Source: Deltaproteobacteria bacterium
Lineage (GTDB): Bacteria > Desulfobacterota > Binatia > Binatales > Binataceae
DNA length: 12,939 bases
Direction: 5' to 3'
Assembly: GCA_021786815.1 (NCBI GenBank)
Contig: JAJYMR010000374.1
Location: 1-12,939, forward strand
Positions within the stretch are counted from its first letter, which is position 1. Each line of letters opens with the position of its first letter. A program made the position numbers and the translations under genes. Of this stretch, positions 6,929 to 12,549 are shown piece after piece. The notes beneath the pieces are model-generated. The model searched no databases and was not told the origin of the DNA. It saw only the letters and a list, made by a program, of their open reading frames with translations.

Positions 6929-8098
6929 CTACTTGATAGCGAGCGCGTTCGGCGGCGAGCCGACTCCACCGGGGACGTTGAGCGGCGCCGAGGTGAGGAA
7001 GAACTCGTAGCGATTGTCCGAGGCGCAATCGTCGGCAAGCGCTTCGAGGTTCCACATCTCGCCGATCGGCATCCCGAAGAACGCAAGCAGATGGAAGTGC
7101 AGGAAATCCTCGCCTTCGCCCTTGGGCAGCGGTTCGAGCGCGGGCGAATCGGACGCGACGGCTGCAATATGGTTGTCCCATAGCCATCGCGCGGTCCGCG
7201 CGCTGCCCTCGATTCCCGGCACGATCGTCTCGCGCGCGAGTTCCTCGCGGATCTCGCGGCTTGTGCCGAGATAAAATTCGGTCCATCCGATACGGATCAG
7301 CAGGATGTCGCCCGGGCGAAGCGTGGTCTTCTGCTCGGCGAGCGTGGCTTCGAGATCCTCGAGCGGGATCGAAGTCGGTCTCAGGAAATCGATCCTGATG
7401 CCGTGACGCTTGTGGTAGCGGCCGATATCGGCAAGCACGCCGCGTCCGGCGATTCCGCGCCGCGCGAGATTGTCGATTCCGAGCCGGTTGCCGCCGCGTC
7501 CGGTGATCTCGTTGTCGGGGATGCCGTTGTAGGCGCCGAACATCGGATGCTTCACGTGCGCAAGCGCGTCCCATTGCGAGGACGCCTGCGGATAGAAGTT
7601 GTCGAGGTAGTCGTCGAGCACGAACTCCGCCGGCGCGGGGAAAACTTTGATCGTGTGCCGATGGGCCTGGCGGGTGAAAAGCGGCGGATCGGGAATCGTG
7701 ATCGGCAGGTTGAGCGCGAAAACCTTGCCGCTTCGAACCGACTGCACCGCGGCGCGAACGCGCTCGGGAGTCAGCAGGTTGACGGTTCCTACCTCGTCGC
7801 TGTCGCCGAACACGCCCCACGCGGCTCCGGCCGGCGCGCCGGGTCTGACCGGCAGTTCGTCGTAGCCGGGAACCCTCGGTCCCTGCGGCTCGACGGGGCG
7901 GGGTGCTGCGGCGGCGCGCTGCGGAGCGGCCTTTTTCGGCGCGGCCTTGGGAGCGGCTTTCGCCGCTGCCTTTGGCGCGGCCTTTACGGCTTTCGCTTTT
8001 ACCGTTGGTTTTGCTGCGGGCTTGGCGGCGGCCTTGGACTTGGCAGCCGGCTTCTTTTTGGCTTTTGCAACAGGTTTTCTGGCTTTCGGTTTAGCCAC
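6929..8098 (-). CDS. Cyclase family protein (kynurenine-formamidase-like metal hydrolase) with Lys/Ala/Pro-rich N-terminal tail
   Basis: A 389-residue protein. Residues from about 75 onward are a cyclase-family hydrolase: GTVNLLTPERV (104-114), the metal-site segment SSQWDALAHVKH (173-184, with D177, H181 and H184), GVLADIGR, RPGDILLIRIGW (261-272), VASDSPALEPL and the closing FGMPIGEMWNLEAL. The family includes kynurenine formamidase and other amide or lactone hydrolases acting with zinc or manganese; the substrate here is unknown. Residues 1-70 are a low-complexity tail with 19 Lys in the first 60 residues (KAAPK-like repeats), resembling histone H1 or AlgP tails. The start is GTG at 8098, nine bases after AAGGAGG (8108-8114, minus strand), and no other good in-frame start precedes the catalytic domain, so the tail is probably translated. 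It stands alone on this strand. Confidence 0.87.
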   Translation of the reverse strand: MAKPKARKPVAKAKKKPAAKSKAAAKPAAKPTVKAKAVKAAPKAAAKAAPKAAPKKAAPQRAAAAPRPVEPQGPRVPGYDELPVRPGAPAGAAWGVFGDSDEVGTVNLLTPERVRAAVQSVRSGKVFALNLPITIPDPPLFTRQAHRHTIKVFPAPAEFVLDDYLDNFYPQASSQWDALAHVKHPMFGAYNGIPDNEITGRGGNRLGIDNLARRGIAGRGVLADIGRYHKRHGIRIDFLRPTSIPLEDLEATLAEQKTTLRPGDILLIRIGWTEFYLGTSREIREELARETIVPGIEGSARTARWLWDNHIAAVASDSPALEPLPKGEGEDFLHFHLLAFFGMPIGEMWNLEALADDCASDNRYEFFLTSAPLNVPGGVGSPPNALAIK

Positions 8099-8107
8099 CT
8101 GGCATTT

Positions 8108-8157
8108 CCTCCTTCAGAGGTACGATTCCCTCATAACAAGTCGTACGGCAATCGCAA
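8108..8157 (-). promoter_or_regulatory. Candidate promoter and Shine-Dalgarno of the cyclase gene, with flanking inverted repeat
   Basis: Read on the minus strand, TTGCGA (8157-8152), a 16-base spacer and TATGAG (8135-8130) match a sigma-70 promoter at four of six bases each. AAGGAGG (8114-8108) follows. GTACGA (8120-8125) and TCGTAC (8141-8146) form an inverted repeat around the -10 hexamer and could be an operator. Identified by eye only. Confidence 0.35.
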
Positions 8158-8201
8158 GAGCAGCCGCATTTTTGCTCTCGCCCATGTCGGCGGAACTTTT
8201 T

Positions 8202-8257
8202 GCGGTCCCTGCACCCGCGCCTCTGCATCCCGCGAGGGCAAGCCTCACGGGGACCGC
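8202..8257. other. Long-range inverted repeat in the divergent intergenic region
   Basis: GCGGTCCC (8202-8209) and GGGACCGC (8250-8257) are perfectly complementary across 40 bases, and the loop can fold further (GAGG with CCTC at about 8234-8246). It could be a small structured RNA or an old terminator; I do not recognise a known RNA family. Apart from this, the promoter candidates on both sides and the rpsF leader, the 8115-8443 gap holds no gene that I can support. Confidence 0.3.
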
Positions 8258-8355
8258 TTGGGCGCGACCCCTCCAGACACGGGCTAGGTTATAAATCAGC
8301 CGTCAGAATCTCCGAGTCTCCTGACTCGCGGCCCCAGCAGCGGCATCCTCCCCGC

Positions 8356-8384
8356 TTGAGAGCGGACGCTCTCAATGATAACTT
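8356..8384 (+). promoter_or_regulatory. Candidate rpsF operon promoter overlapped by a perfect dyad
   Basis: TTGAGA (8356-8361), a 17-base spacer and TAACTT (8379-8384) make a plausible sigma-70 promoter with a good -35 and a weak -10. Transcription would start near 8391, just before the leader hairpin. TTGAGAGCG (8356-8364) and CGCTCTCAA (8367-8375) form a perfect 9-bp inverted repeat with a two-base centre covering the -35 and most of the spacer, an operator-like placement. A TATAAA at 8290-8295 is a further possible -10 but has no good -35. Confidence 0.4.
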
Positions 8385-8394
8385 TTGGTTTTCG

Positions 8395-8432
8395 CTCCTT
8401 GCTCCCTGCGGGGGGCTAAATCCGTAAGGAGG
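8395..8432 (+). promoter_or_regulatory. S6:S18-type autoregulatory mRNA leader of rpsF
   Basis: CTCCTT (8395-8400) pairs exactly with AAGGAG (8426-8431), the Shine-Dalgarno of rpsF. Directly inside, GCTCCC (8401-8406) pairs with GGGGGC (8411-8416, one G-U pair) around a TGCG loop. The 3' side leaves a nine-base bulge, TAAATCCGT (8417-8425), containing CCG. This outer stem, 3' bulge with CCG and inner hairpin is the layout known for the S6:S18 leader found upstream of rpsF in many bacteria, where the S18 partner recognises the CCG as it does in 16S rRNA. Sequestering the Shine-Dalgarno would let excess S6:S18 shut down translation of the operon. Confidence 0.7.
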
Positions 8433-8443
8433 ACGCACAGCGC

Positions 8444-8959
8444 GTGAGGCGCTACGAAACCATTTTTATTCTCCGCCCGGACCAGGGCGAACCACAACGC
8501 CAGGAAACCGTCAAGCGTTTCGAAGGAATCGTCGCCTCGGGCGGCGAACTGATCGAAACCGACGAATGGGGCCTCAGGGACCTCGCCTACCGTATCAACG
8601 GTGAACGGCGAGGCTACTACGTGAGGCTCGACTACGCGGCCGACGCCGCCGTCATGAACGAGGTCGAGCGCAACCTGAGGCTCCACGACGCCGTGCTGCG
8701 CTATCTCTCGGTCCTGGTTGACAAGGAAACCGACGTCGCCAAGGCCCGCGAGGATGTCGAGGCGCGCAAGCGCCGTATCGCCGAGGCCAGAGCTGCCGCC
8801 GAAGCCCGCGCCCAGCAACGGCTCGCCGCCGCGGCCGAAGCCGAGCATAGCGCCGCTGCCGGGAAGGAAGCGGCCGAGCCGTCTTCGGAGCAGGCCGAGC
8901 AGCCGTCAGAGGAAGCCGAGGCGCCTTCCACGTCCGAGAGTGCCGGGAAACAGGATTGA
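8444..8959 (+). CDS. rpsF: 30S ribosomal protein S6
   Basis: A 171-residue S6. Residues 1 to about 95 are the ferredoxin-like core (MRRYETIFILRPD, WGLRDLAYRI, GYYVRLDY, LRLHDAVLRYLSVLVD). It binds the central domain of 16S rRNA together with S18. The start is GTG at 8444, 11 bases after AAGGAGG. Residues 100-171 are an unusually long Ala/Glu-rich tail that begins as a charged helical stretch (REDVEARKRRIAEARA) and ends Ser/Glu-rich; typical S6 is about 95-135 residues. It heads the operon and its translation is probably controlled by the leader hairpin. The end overlaps the next gene by 20 bases. Confidence 0.96.
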   Translation: MRRYETIFILRPDQGEPQRQETVKRFEGIVASGGELIETDEWGLRDLAYRINGERRGYYVRLDYAADAAVMNEVERNLRLHDAVLRYLSVLVDKETDVAKAREDVEARKRRIAEARAAAEARAQQRLAAAAEAEHSAAAGKEAAEPSSEQAEQPSEEAEAPSTSESAGKQD

Positions 8960-9239
8960 GCTCTGGGGCAGGATGGTGGGCGAGCCCGCGGTTCGCGTCA
9001 CGCCCCGCGGCACAATTGTTATGCGCCTTGGCGTGGATTGCAGCCCACGCCCGGGCGAGAAACTGGCGTTTGGCGTCGTGATGACCGGCGCTGAAGCGGG
9101 TCGCCTGGCGGGCGAGCTCAAGGCCGGCGACGAGGTGCGGGTGCTGGGCAGCGTGCGGCAGGTTACGCGTCGGCTTCAGTCCGGATTGACTGAGACGCTC
9201 TTCGAAGTCGTTGCAAGCTCGGTAGAGCGGAACAAATAG
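8940..9239 (+). CDS. priB: Short single-strand DNA-binding OB-fold protein (PriB-like)
   Basis: A 99-residue protein with the SSB/PriB OB-fold pattern: GNRIELWGRMVGEPAVRVTP at the start, GTIVMRLGVD, a basic/hydrophobic middle, LKAGDEVRVLGSVRQ, and LFEVVASSVE at the end. It stops without the acidic C-terminal tip of true SSB, and its length and place between rpsF and rpsR are those of PriB, the primosomal protein that helps restart replication. The start is taken as GTG 8940, overlapping rpsF by 20 bases, because the first beta strand (NRIEL) lies upstream of the internal ATG 8973. The frame is open far upstream, but that part is a Pro/Arg-rich shadow of rpsF. No clear Shine-Dalgarno is seen, so translational coupling is likely. 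A diverged short SSB is the alternative name. Confidence 0.8.
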   Translation: MPGNRIELWGRMVGEPAVRVTPRGTIVMRLGVDCSPRPGEKLAFGVVMTGAEAGRLAGELKAGDEVRVLGSVRQVTRRLQSGLTETLFEVVASSVERNK

Positions 9240-9260
9240 AGTCTTTCGCATTCGGCGCAT

Positions 9261-9285
9261 CCCTGAATCGGAGCGGGTTTCAGGG
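9261..9285 (+). other. Hairpin upstream of rpsR
   Basis: CCCTGAA (9261-9267) pairs with TTCAGGG (9279-9285) around an 11-base loop in the 82-base gap between the PriB-like gene and rpsR. It may tune translation or mRNA processing within the operon. No T-run follows, so it is not a clear terminator. Confidence 0.3.
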
Positions 9286-9321
9286 GCGCGTGGATGCTAT
9301 GATTGGTGGAAAAACTCGACC

Positions 9322-9666
9322 ATGGCAGAAGACGAAAAAACCGAACAATACGGCGGTGAAAGCGGACACGGGCCGAGCCGCGGTCCACGCGGACCGCGCG
9401 GCGAGGGCGAGCGAGGCGGCGAGGGCCGCGGGCCGATGCGCCGTCGCGGCGGGGGGCGGCGCAAAGTCTGCCGTTTCTGCGCCGACAAGTCGCTCAAGGT
9501 TGACTACAAGGACGTGCGCACCCTGCAGACCTTCATCACCGAGGGCGGAAAGATAGTTCCAAGCCGCACGTCGGGCAATTGCGCGAGGCATCAGCGGCAG
9601 CTTGCGATGGCGATCAAGCGGGCGAGGGTGCTCGCGATGCTGCCGTTCTCGACGCTGGGAGTCTGA
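9322..9666 (+). CDS. rpsR: 30S ribosomal protein S18
   Basis: A 114-residue S18 that pairs with S6 on the 30S platform. The conserved core runs from about residue 47: KVCRFC, DYKDVRTLQTFI, GKIVPSRTSGNCARHQRQL, AIKRARVLAMLPF. C50, C53, C87 and H90 form the zinc-binding set of the C+ type of S18. Residues 11-47 are a Gly/Arg-rich extension (RGPRGPRGEGERGG) not present in the usual 75-residue protein. ATG 9322 follows a weak GGTGG about 12 bases upstream. The next gene starts 12 bases after the stop. Confidence 0.95.
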   Translation: MAEDEKTEQYGGESGHGPSRGPRGPRGEGERGGEGRGPMRRRGGGRRKVCRFCADKSLKVDYKDVRTLQTFITEGGKIVPSRTSGNCARHQRQLAMAIKRARVLAMLPFSTLGV

Positions 9667-9678
9667 AGGCCGGCGACG

Positions 9679-10635
9679 GTGACACGCAAGGCGATTATCG
9701 GGATGGTCAGGGCGGCGGCGCTTTCCGCGGCGCTGTTCCTTGCCGGGGCGGCGATTCCGATTGCGGGAAGCGTCGCGATGCTGTTCGCGCCGGCGCCGAT
9801 CCTGATTTTCGCGGTCGGCCGCATCCATCCGATGATCCGGACGATCGTTTCGATCTGGCTTGCTGCGGCGCTGGTGCTGGTGGCGGCCGGCCCGATTGCG
9901 GGGCTTGCCTACCTGGCGACCTTCGGGCTTGCGACCGGAATGATGGCCTACATGGTCGAGCGGCGCCAGCCGTTCGAGCTTATCGTGCTGGTCACGGCGG
10001 CCGTGATGGTGGCGGTGGGGACGGCGCTCGCGCTTGCGCTCGCGGGTTCGCCCGACGCGCTGCTCGCGACGCTCCATCAGGCGCTCAACGCTGGGATGGA
10101 CCGCGGGCGAAACCTCTACAAGGTTTTCGGGATGGAGTCGGGGATACCGGCCGAGACGCAGGCCGCGATCGTCAACATGACGATCAGGCTCGGCCCGGCG
10201 CTCGCGGCGATCTCGGCGGCTTTGACGGCGCTGGTGAACCTGTCGCTTTTCTGGCGATGGGTGGGGAAGCAGCGGCTGACGTATCAGTTGTTCGGCGACC
10301 TGGCGAAGTGGTCGACGCCCGAGTGGCTCATCTGGGTGTTCCTGGCGACGGGTTTCGCGCTGTTCATCCCGGTGCCTGCGCTCGGCACGATCGCGCTCGA
10401 CGCGTTCCTGTGCGTTGCGGCGGTGTACTTCTGCCAGGGACTCGCGATCATGGCGTTTTACTTCAAGATGCTTGCGATGCCGGGGGTTGCGCGCGCGGCG
10501 GTCTATCTTATCGCCGGGATTCAGCCGGTGCTGGCGGCACTGGTATGCGCGGTCGGCGTGTTCGATTTGTGGGTGGACTTCCGCCGGCTCAAGCCACCGA
10601 GCCAGGAGGCCGACAATTTCGGCGATTTTTTCTAG
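9679..10635 (+). CDS. DUF2232 (YybS-like) multi-spanning membrane protein
   Basis: A 318-residue, strongly hydrophobic protein with about eight membrane helices, grouped at residues 9-122 and 170-305 and separated by a more polar stretch (about 123-172) that contains a basic patch and MDRGRNLYKVFGMESG. This matches the DUF2232/YybS family, whose members often sit between rpsR and rplI, as here; the family is related to S-component-like membrane proteins but its substrate is not known to me. GTG 9679 lies 12 bases after the rpsR stop, with GAAGG just upstream as a weak Shine-Dalgarno. It ends 30 bases before rplI, so it is part of the ribosomal protein transcript. Confidence 0.85.
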   Translation: MTRKAIIGMVRAAALSAALFLAGAAIPIAGSVAMLFAPAPILIFAVGRIHPMIRTIVSIWLAAALVLVAAGPIAGLAYLATFGLATGMMAYMVERRQPFELIVLVTAAVMVAVGTALALALAGSPDALLATLHQALNAGMDRGRNLYKVFGMESGIPAETQAAIVNMTIRLGPALAAISAALTALVNLSLFWRWVGKQRLTYQLFGDLAKWSTPEWLIWVFLATGFALFIPVPALGTIALDAFLCVAAVYFCQGLAIMAFYFKMLAMPGVARAAVYLIAGIQPVLAALVCAVGVFDLWVDFRRLKPPSQEADNFGDFF

Positions 10636-10665
10636 ACGCGAAGGCAAAAAGAGGCGGGTATCACG

Positions 10666-11118
10666 ATGAACGTACAGGTAATCCTAAACGAGGACGTTGC
10701 CGAGCTGGGGCGCACCGGCGACGTGGTCAAGGTGCGCGCCGGCTACGCGCGCAACTACCTGCTGCCGCGCGGGCTCGCGGTCGAGGCGAACCCGCGAAAC
10801 CTCCGCGTGTTCGAGCATCAGAAACGCCTGGCCGGGCAGAAGCGCGAGGCGCAGAAGAGCGAGGCGCTCAAGCTCAAGGAGAAACTCGACGCGCTGGTGC
10901 TCACGGTGGGCGCTCGCGCCGGTGAAGAAGGCAAACTGTTCGGCTCGGTGACCAATATCGACGTGGAAAGGGCGCTGCGCGAGAAGGGACTAAACGTCGA
11001 CCGGCGCAAGATCCTGCTCGTGGAGCCGATCAAGCAACTCGGCGAGTTCACCGTTCCGGTCAAACTTCAGCCGGAAGTGGAGGCAAGCCTGAAGCTAACC
11101 GTCGTGGCGGCGGAGTAA
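10666..11118 (+). CDS. rplI: 50S ribosomal protein L9
   Basis: A full-length, 150-residue L9. The N-terminal domain shows MNVQVILNEDV, GRTGDVVKVRAGYARNYLLP and GLAVEA (1-50). The long connecting helix follows (about 51-80, rich in Lys, Glu and Gln), then the C-terminal domain with GKLFGSVTNIDVERAL, ILLVEPIKQLGEFTVPVKL and EASLKLTVV. It binds 23S rRNA near the L1 stalk base. ATG 10666 is the only sensible start, preceded by GAGGCGGG. It closes the ribosomal part of the operon. Confidence 0.97.
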   Translation: MNVQVILNEDVAELGRTGDVVKVRAGYARNYLLPRGLAVEANPRNLRVFEHQKRLAGQKREAQKSEALKLKEKLDALVLTVGARAGEEGKLFGSVTNIDVERALREKGLNVDRRKILLVEPIKQLGEFTVPVKLQPEVEASLKLTVVAAE

Positions 11119-11130
11119 GGGGTTCCCCGG

Positions 11131-11769
11131 ATGATCAAGCTCTACGACTTCCTCCCCTGTCCGTTCGGGCAGAAGGTGCGAATCGTGCTGGCGGAAAAGG
11201 GTCTCAGTTACGAACTGGTCGAGGTCGACATCACCAAGGGCGAAAACCGCCGTCCCGAATTCCTGCGGCTCAACCCCTACGGCAGAGTCCCGGTCCTGAT
11301 TGACGAGGACACGACCGTCTACGATTCGACCATCATCAACGAATACCTGGAGGACGAATACCCCGAGCCTCCCGTGCTTCCCGCGGTCGGAAGCAGCGCC
11401 CTGCGCGCGCGGGCGCGGCTGTTCGAGGATTTTGCGGATACGTCGTTCACCCCGCAGGTCGGACAGTTGATGCTCGAGATGGCCAAGCCCGACGCCGAGC
11501 GCGACCCGGAGCGGGTTCAGCGGCTGCATCAGAGCCTCGGCCGGGTGCTGGATTACCTTAACCACGAACTGCAGGGCCAGCAGTTTCTCGCCTCGGAGTT
11601 TTCGATCGCGGATATCGGCTTCGCCCCGCGCCTGTTCGTGCTCCAGGCGCTGGGGATCGAGGCGGGACAGAACCGCGGTAACGTCGAGGCGTGGATGAAC
11701 CGGCTGCTCGAACGGCCGAGTATCGCGAACGTCAAGGGGTTGACCGCCGAGCCGATAGCCGGCGTTTGA
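11131..11769 (+). CDS. Glutathione S-transferase family protein (SspA-like)
   Basis: A 212-residue protein with an N-terminal thioredoxin-like domain (1-80) and a helical GST C-terminal domain (about 90-205). Motifs are CPFGQKVRIVLAEKG with C10 at the usual catalytic or structural Cys position, GRVPVLID with cis-Pro P54, and the glutathione-contact pair D65 S66 followed by IINEYLED. The CPF start and EYLEDEYP resemble the SspA and omega-like branches rather than a known detoxifying enzyme, so stress-response or redox roles are both open. It starts 12 bases after the rplI stop, preceded by AAGGGG, and is probably read from the same transcript. dnaB or related replication genes often occupy this place in other genomes. 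Confidence 0.9.
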   Translation: MIKLYDFLPCPFGQKVRIVLAEKGLSYELVEVDITKGENRRPEFLRLNPYGRVPVLIDEDTTVYDSTIINEYLEDEYPEPPVLPAVGSSALRARARLFEDFADTSFTPQVGQLMLEMAKPDAERDPERVQRLHQSLGRVLDYLNHELQGQQFLASEFSIADIGFAPRLFVLQALGIEAGQNRGNVEAWMNRLLERPSIANVKGLTAEPIAGV

Positions 11770-11795
11770 GGGCTAAAGACCCCGTCCAATCCAGA

Positions 11796-11836
11796 GAAAA
11801 AATGCGCACGCCGCCCGAAAACCGGACGGCGTGCGT
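11796..11836 (-). terminator. Intrinsic terminator between the GST and zinc-ribbon genes
   Basis: A 13-bp stem (11805-11817 with 11823-11835) with one C-A mismatch on the plus strand (a G-T wobble on the minus strand) and a five-base loop. Read on the minus strand it is followed by a run of six T (11802-11797), a classic terminator for the zinc-ribbon gene. On the plus strand only TGTTTCT follows, so it may also stop the operon transcript less sharply. Confidence 0.8.
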
Positions 11837-11891
11837 GTTTCTAGGACGAACTTTTGAATCGGGAATGCGACTTTGCGTCGAGACCCCTTAT

Positions 11892-12191
11892 CTAGCGCGA
11901 GCCTGCGGAAGTCTCGTACAGTTCGTCGTCCTCATTGGCGCGGGGTTCCGACACGCCCGTAAGCCTGAAGACCAGCTTGGCGCCGAACAGCTTATCGCCA
12001 ATCCGGCCCTGCGGCTTGAGCATTCCGCCATGCCGCCGGCATCGCGGGCACGCGAGCGGGCCGCTCAGAAGGCTGACGGTTTCGGGCGTTATCCGCAGGT
12101 CGAACGTGCACCCGCAGCCGGGATTCTGACATACGGTCCTGTAAACGACCCCTTTTGCGTTGCCGCCACGGGGTTCCTGTCTTGCCTGCAT
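11892..12191 (-). CDS. Small zinc-ribbon-like protein of unknown function
   Basis: A 99-residue protein with two Cys knuckles: C21, C26 and C28 (VCQNPGCGC), then C48, C51 and H54 (ACPRCRRHGG), separated by 19 residues with beta-like sequence (FDLRITPETVSLLSG). This is typical of a zinc ribbon. The rest is basic and Gly-rich, and the C-terminus is acidic (NEDDELYE). I do not recognise the family. ATG 12191 follows GGAGG by nine bases on the minus strand; the adjacent in-frame GTG 12194 is an alternative at six bases. It stands alone, ends at a good terminator, and shares a divergent intergenic region with glgC, but nothing shows that the two act together. Confidence 0.75.
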   Translation of the reverse strand: MQARQEPRGGNAKGVVYRTVCQNPGCGCTFDLRITPETVSLLSGPLACPRCRRHGGMLKPQGRIGDKLFGAKLVFRLTGVSEPRANEDDELYETSAGSR

Positions 12192-12253
12192 CACTGGTTA
12201 CCTCCCTCTTCCGAGAGGAAATTCGGTTTGGTTTTCACGAGCTTTCTCAGCCA

Positions 12254-12265
12254 CTAAGCGCTTAG
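12254..12265. promoter_or_regulatory. Perfect 12-bp palindrome in the divergent region
   Basis: CTAAGCGCTTAG is its own reverse complement and lies 63 bases upstream of the zinc-ribbon start on the minus strand and about 285 bases before glgC. The position suits a dimeric regulator acting on the minus-strand gene. No known binding motif is recognised. The remaining 12195-12549 gap holds an AT-richer patch (about 12412-12450), the candidate glgC promoter, and no gene that I can support. Confidence 0.3.
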
Positions 12266-12471
12266 ACGTAACTCGTGAGGAAAGGTTTCAAGCAATCTGC
12301 GTGCCTCGTCCGAATTGCGGGCTTTAGAGGTCTAAACGCTCAAAAACGGGGAACATGGCGGAAATTGCGTGACCCTGAAGCCCTATCCTGTAACCCTGTA
12401 CGCACAAGACATCGCCTTTTTGCTACACTTTTTCCTGCCAAAATATTCCGGCGCGGGCATCCAAAGTCCTT

Positions 12472-12498
12472 TTGGCGCAGTCGCGTCGGCCATATACT
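12472..12498 (+). promoter_or_regulatory. Candidate glgC promoter
   Basis: TATACT (12493-12498) matches the -10 consensus at five of six bases. TTGGCG (12472-12477) is a possible -35 with a short 15-base spacer. Transcription would begin near 12505, some 45 bases before the glgC start. A GCCGGC-GGGA-GCCGGC hairpin (12526-12541) would then sit in the leader, just upstream of the start codon. Confidence 0.35.
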
Positions 12499-12549
12499 GC
12501 CCCGGTTGGAGACGGCGGAGGCTTTGCCGGCGGGAGCCGGCTTTGTGGA

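Noticed and set aside
8091..8105. A four-codon mini-frame (ATG CCA GGT GGC TAA, minus strand) overlapping the cyclase start, possibly a leader peptide
   Set aside because: Its ATG is only two bases from the Shine-Dalgarno, which fits GTG 8098 far better; it is most likely chance.
7403..8287. A plus-strand frame opposite the cyclase gene
   Set aside because: It mirrors the cyclase coding sequence, and the Gly/Phe/Cys-rich end is simply the reverse of the Lys/Ala tail codons.
8718..8939. Upstream extension of the PriB-like gene to an ATG at 8718
   Set aside because: The added 74 residues are Pro/Arg-rich and lie wholly within rpsF; the OB fold begins at about 8949, so GTG 8940 is the better start.
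9280..10647. A 455-residue minus-strand frame opposite rpsR and the DUF2232 gene
   Set aside because: Extremely rich in Arg, His and Asp with no domain pattern, and antisense to two real genes.
11691..12257. A 188-residue plus-strand frame over the end of the GST gene and the zinc-ribbon gene
   Set aside because: It crosses a strong terminator and lies antisense to the zinc-ribbon gene, and shows no coherent domain.
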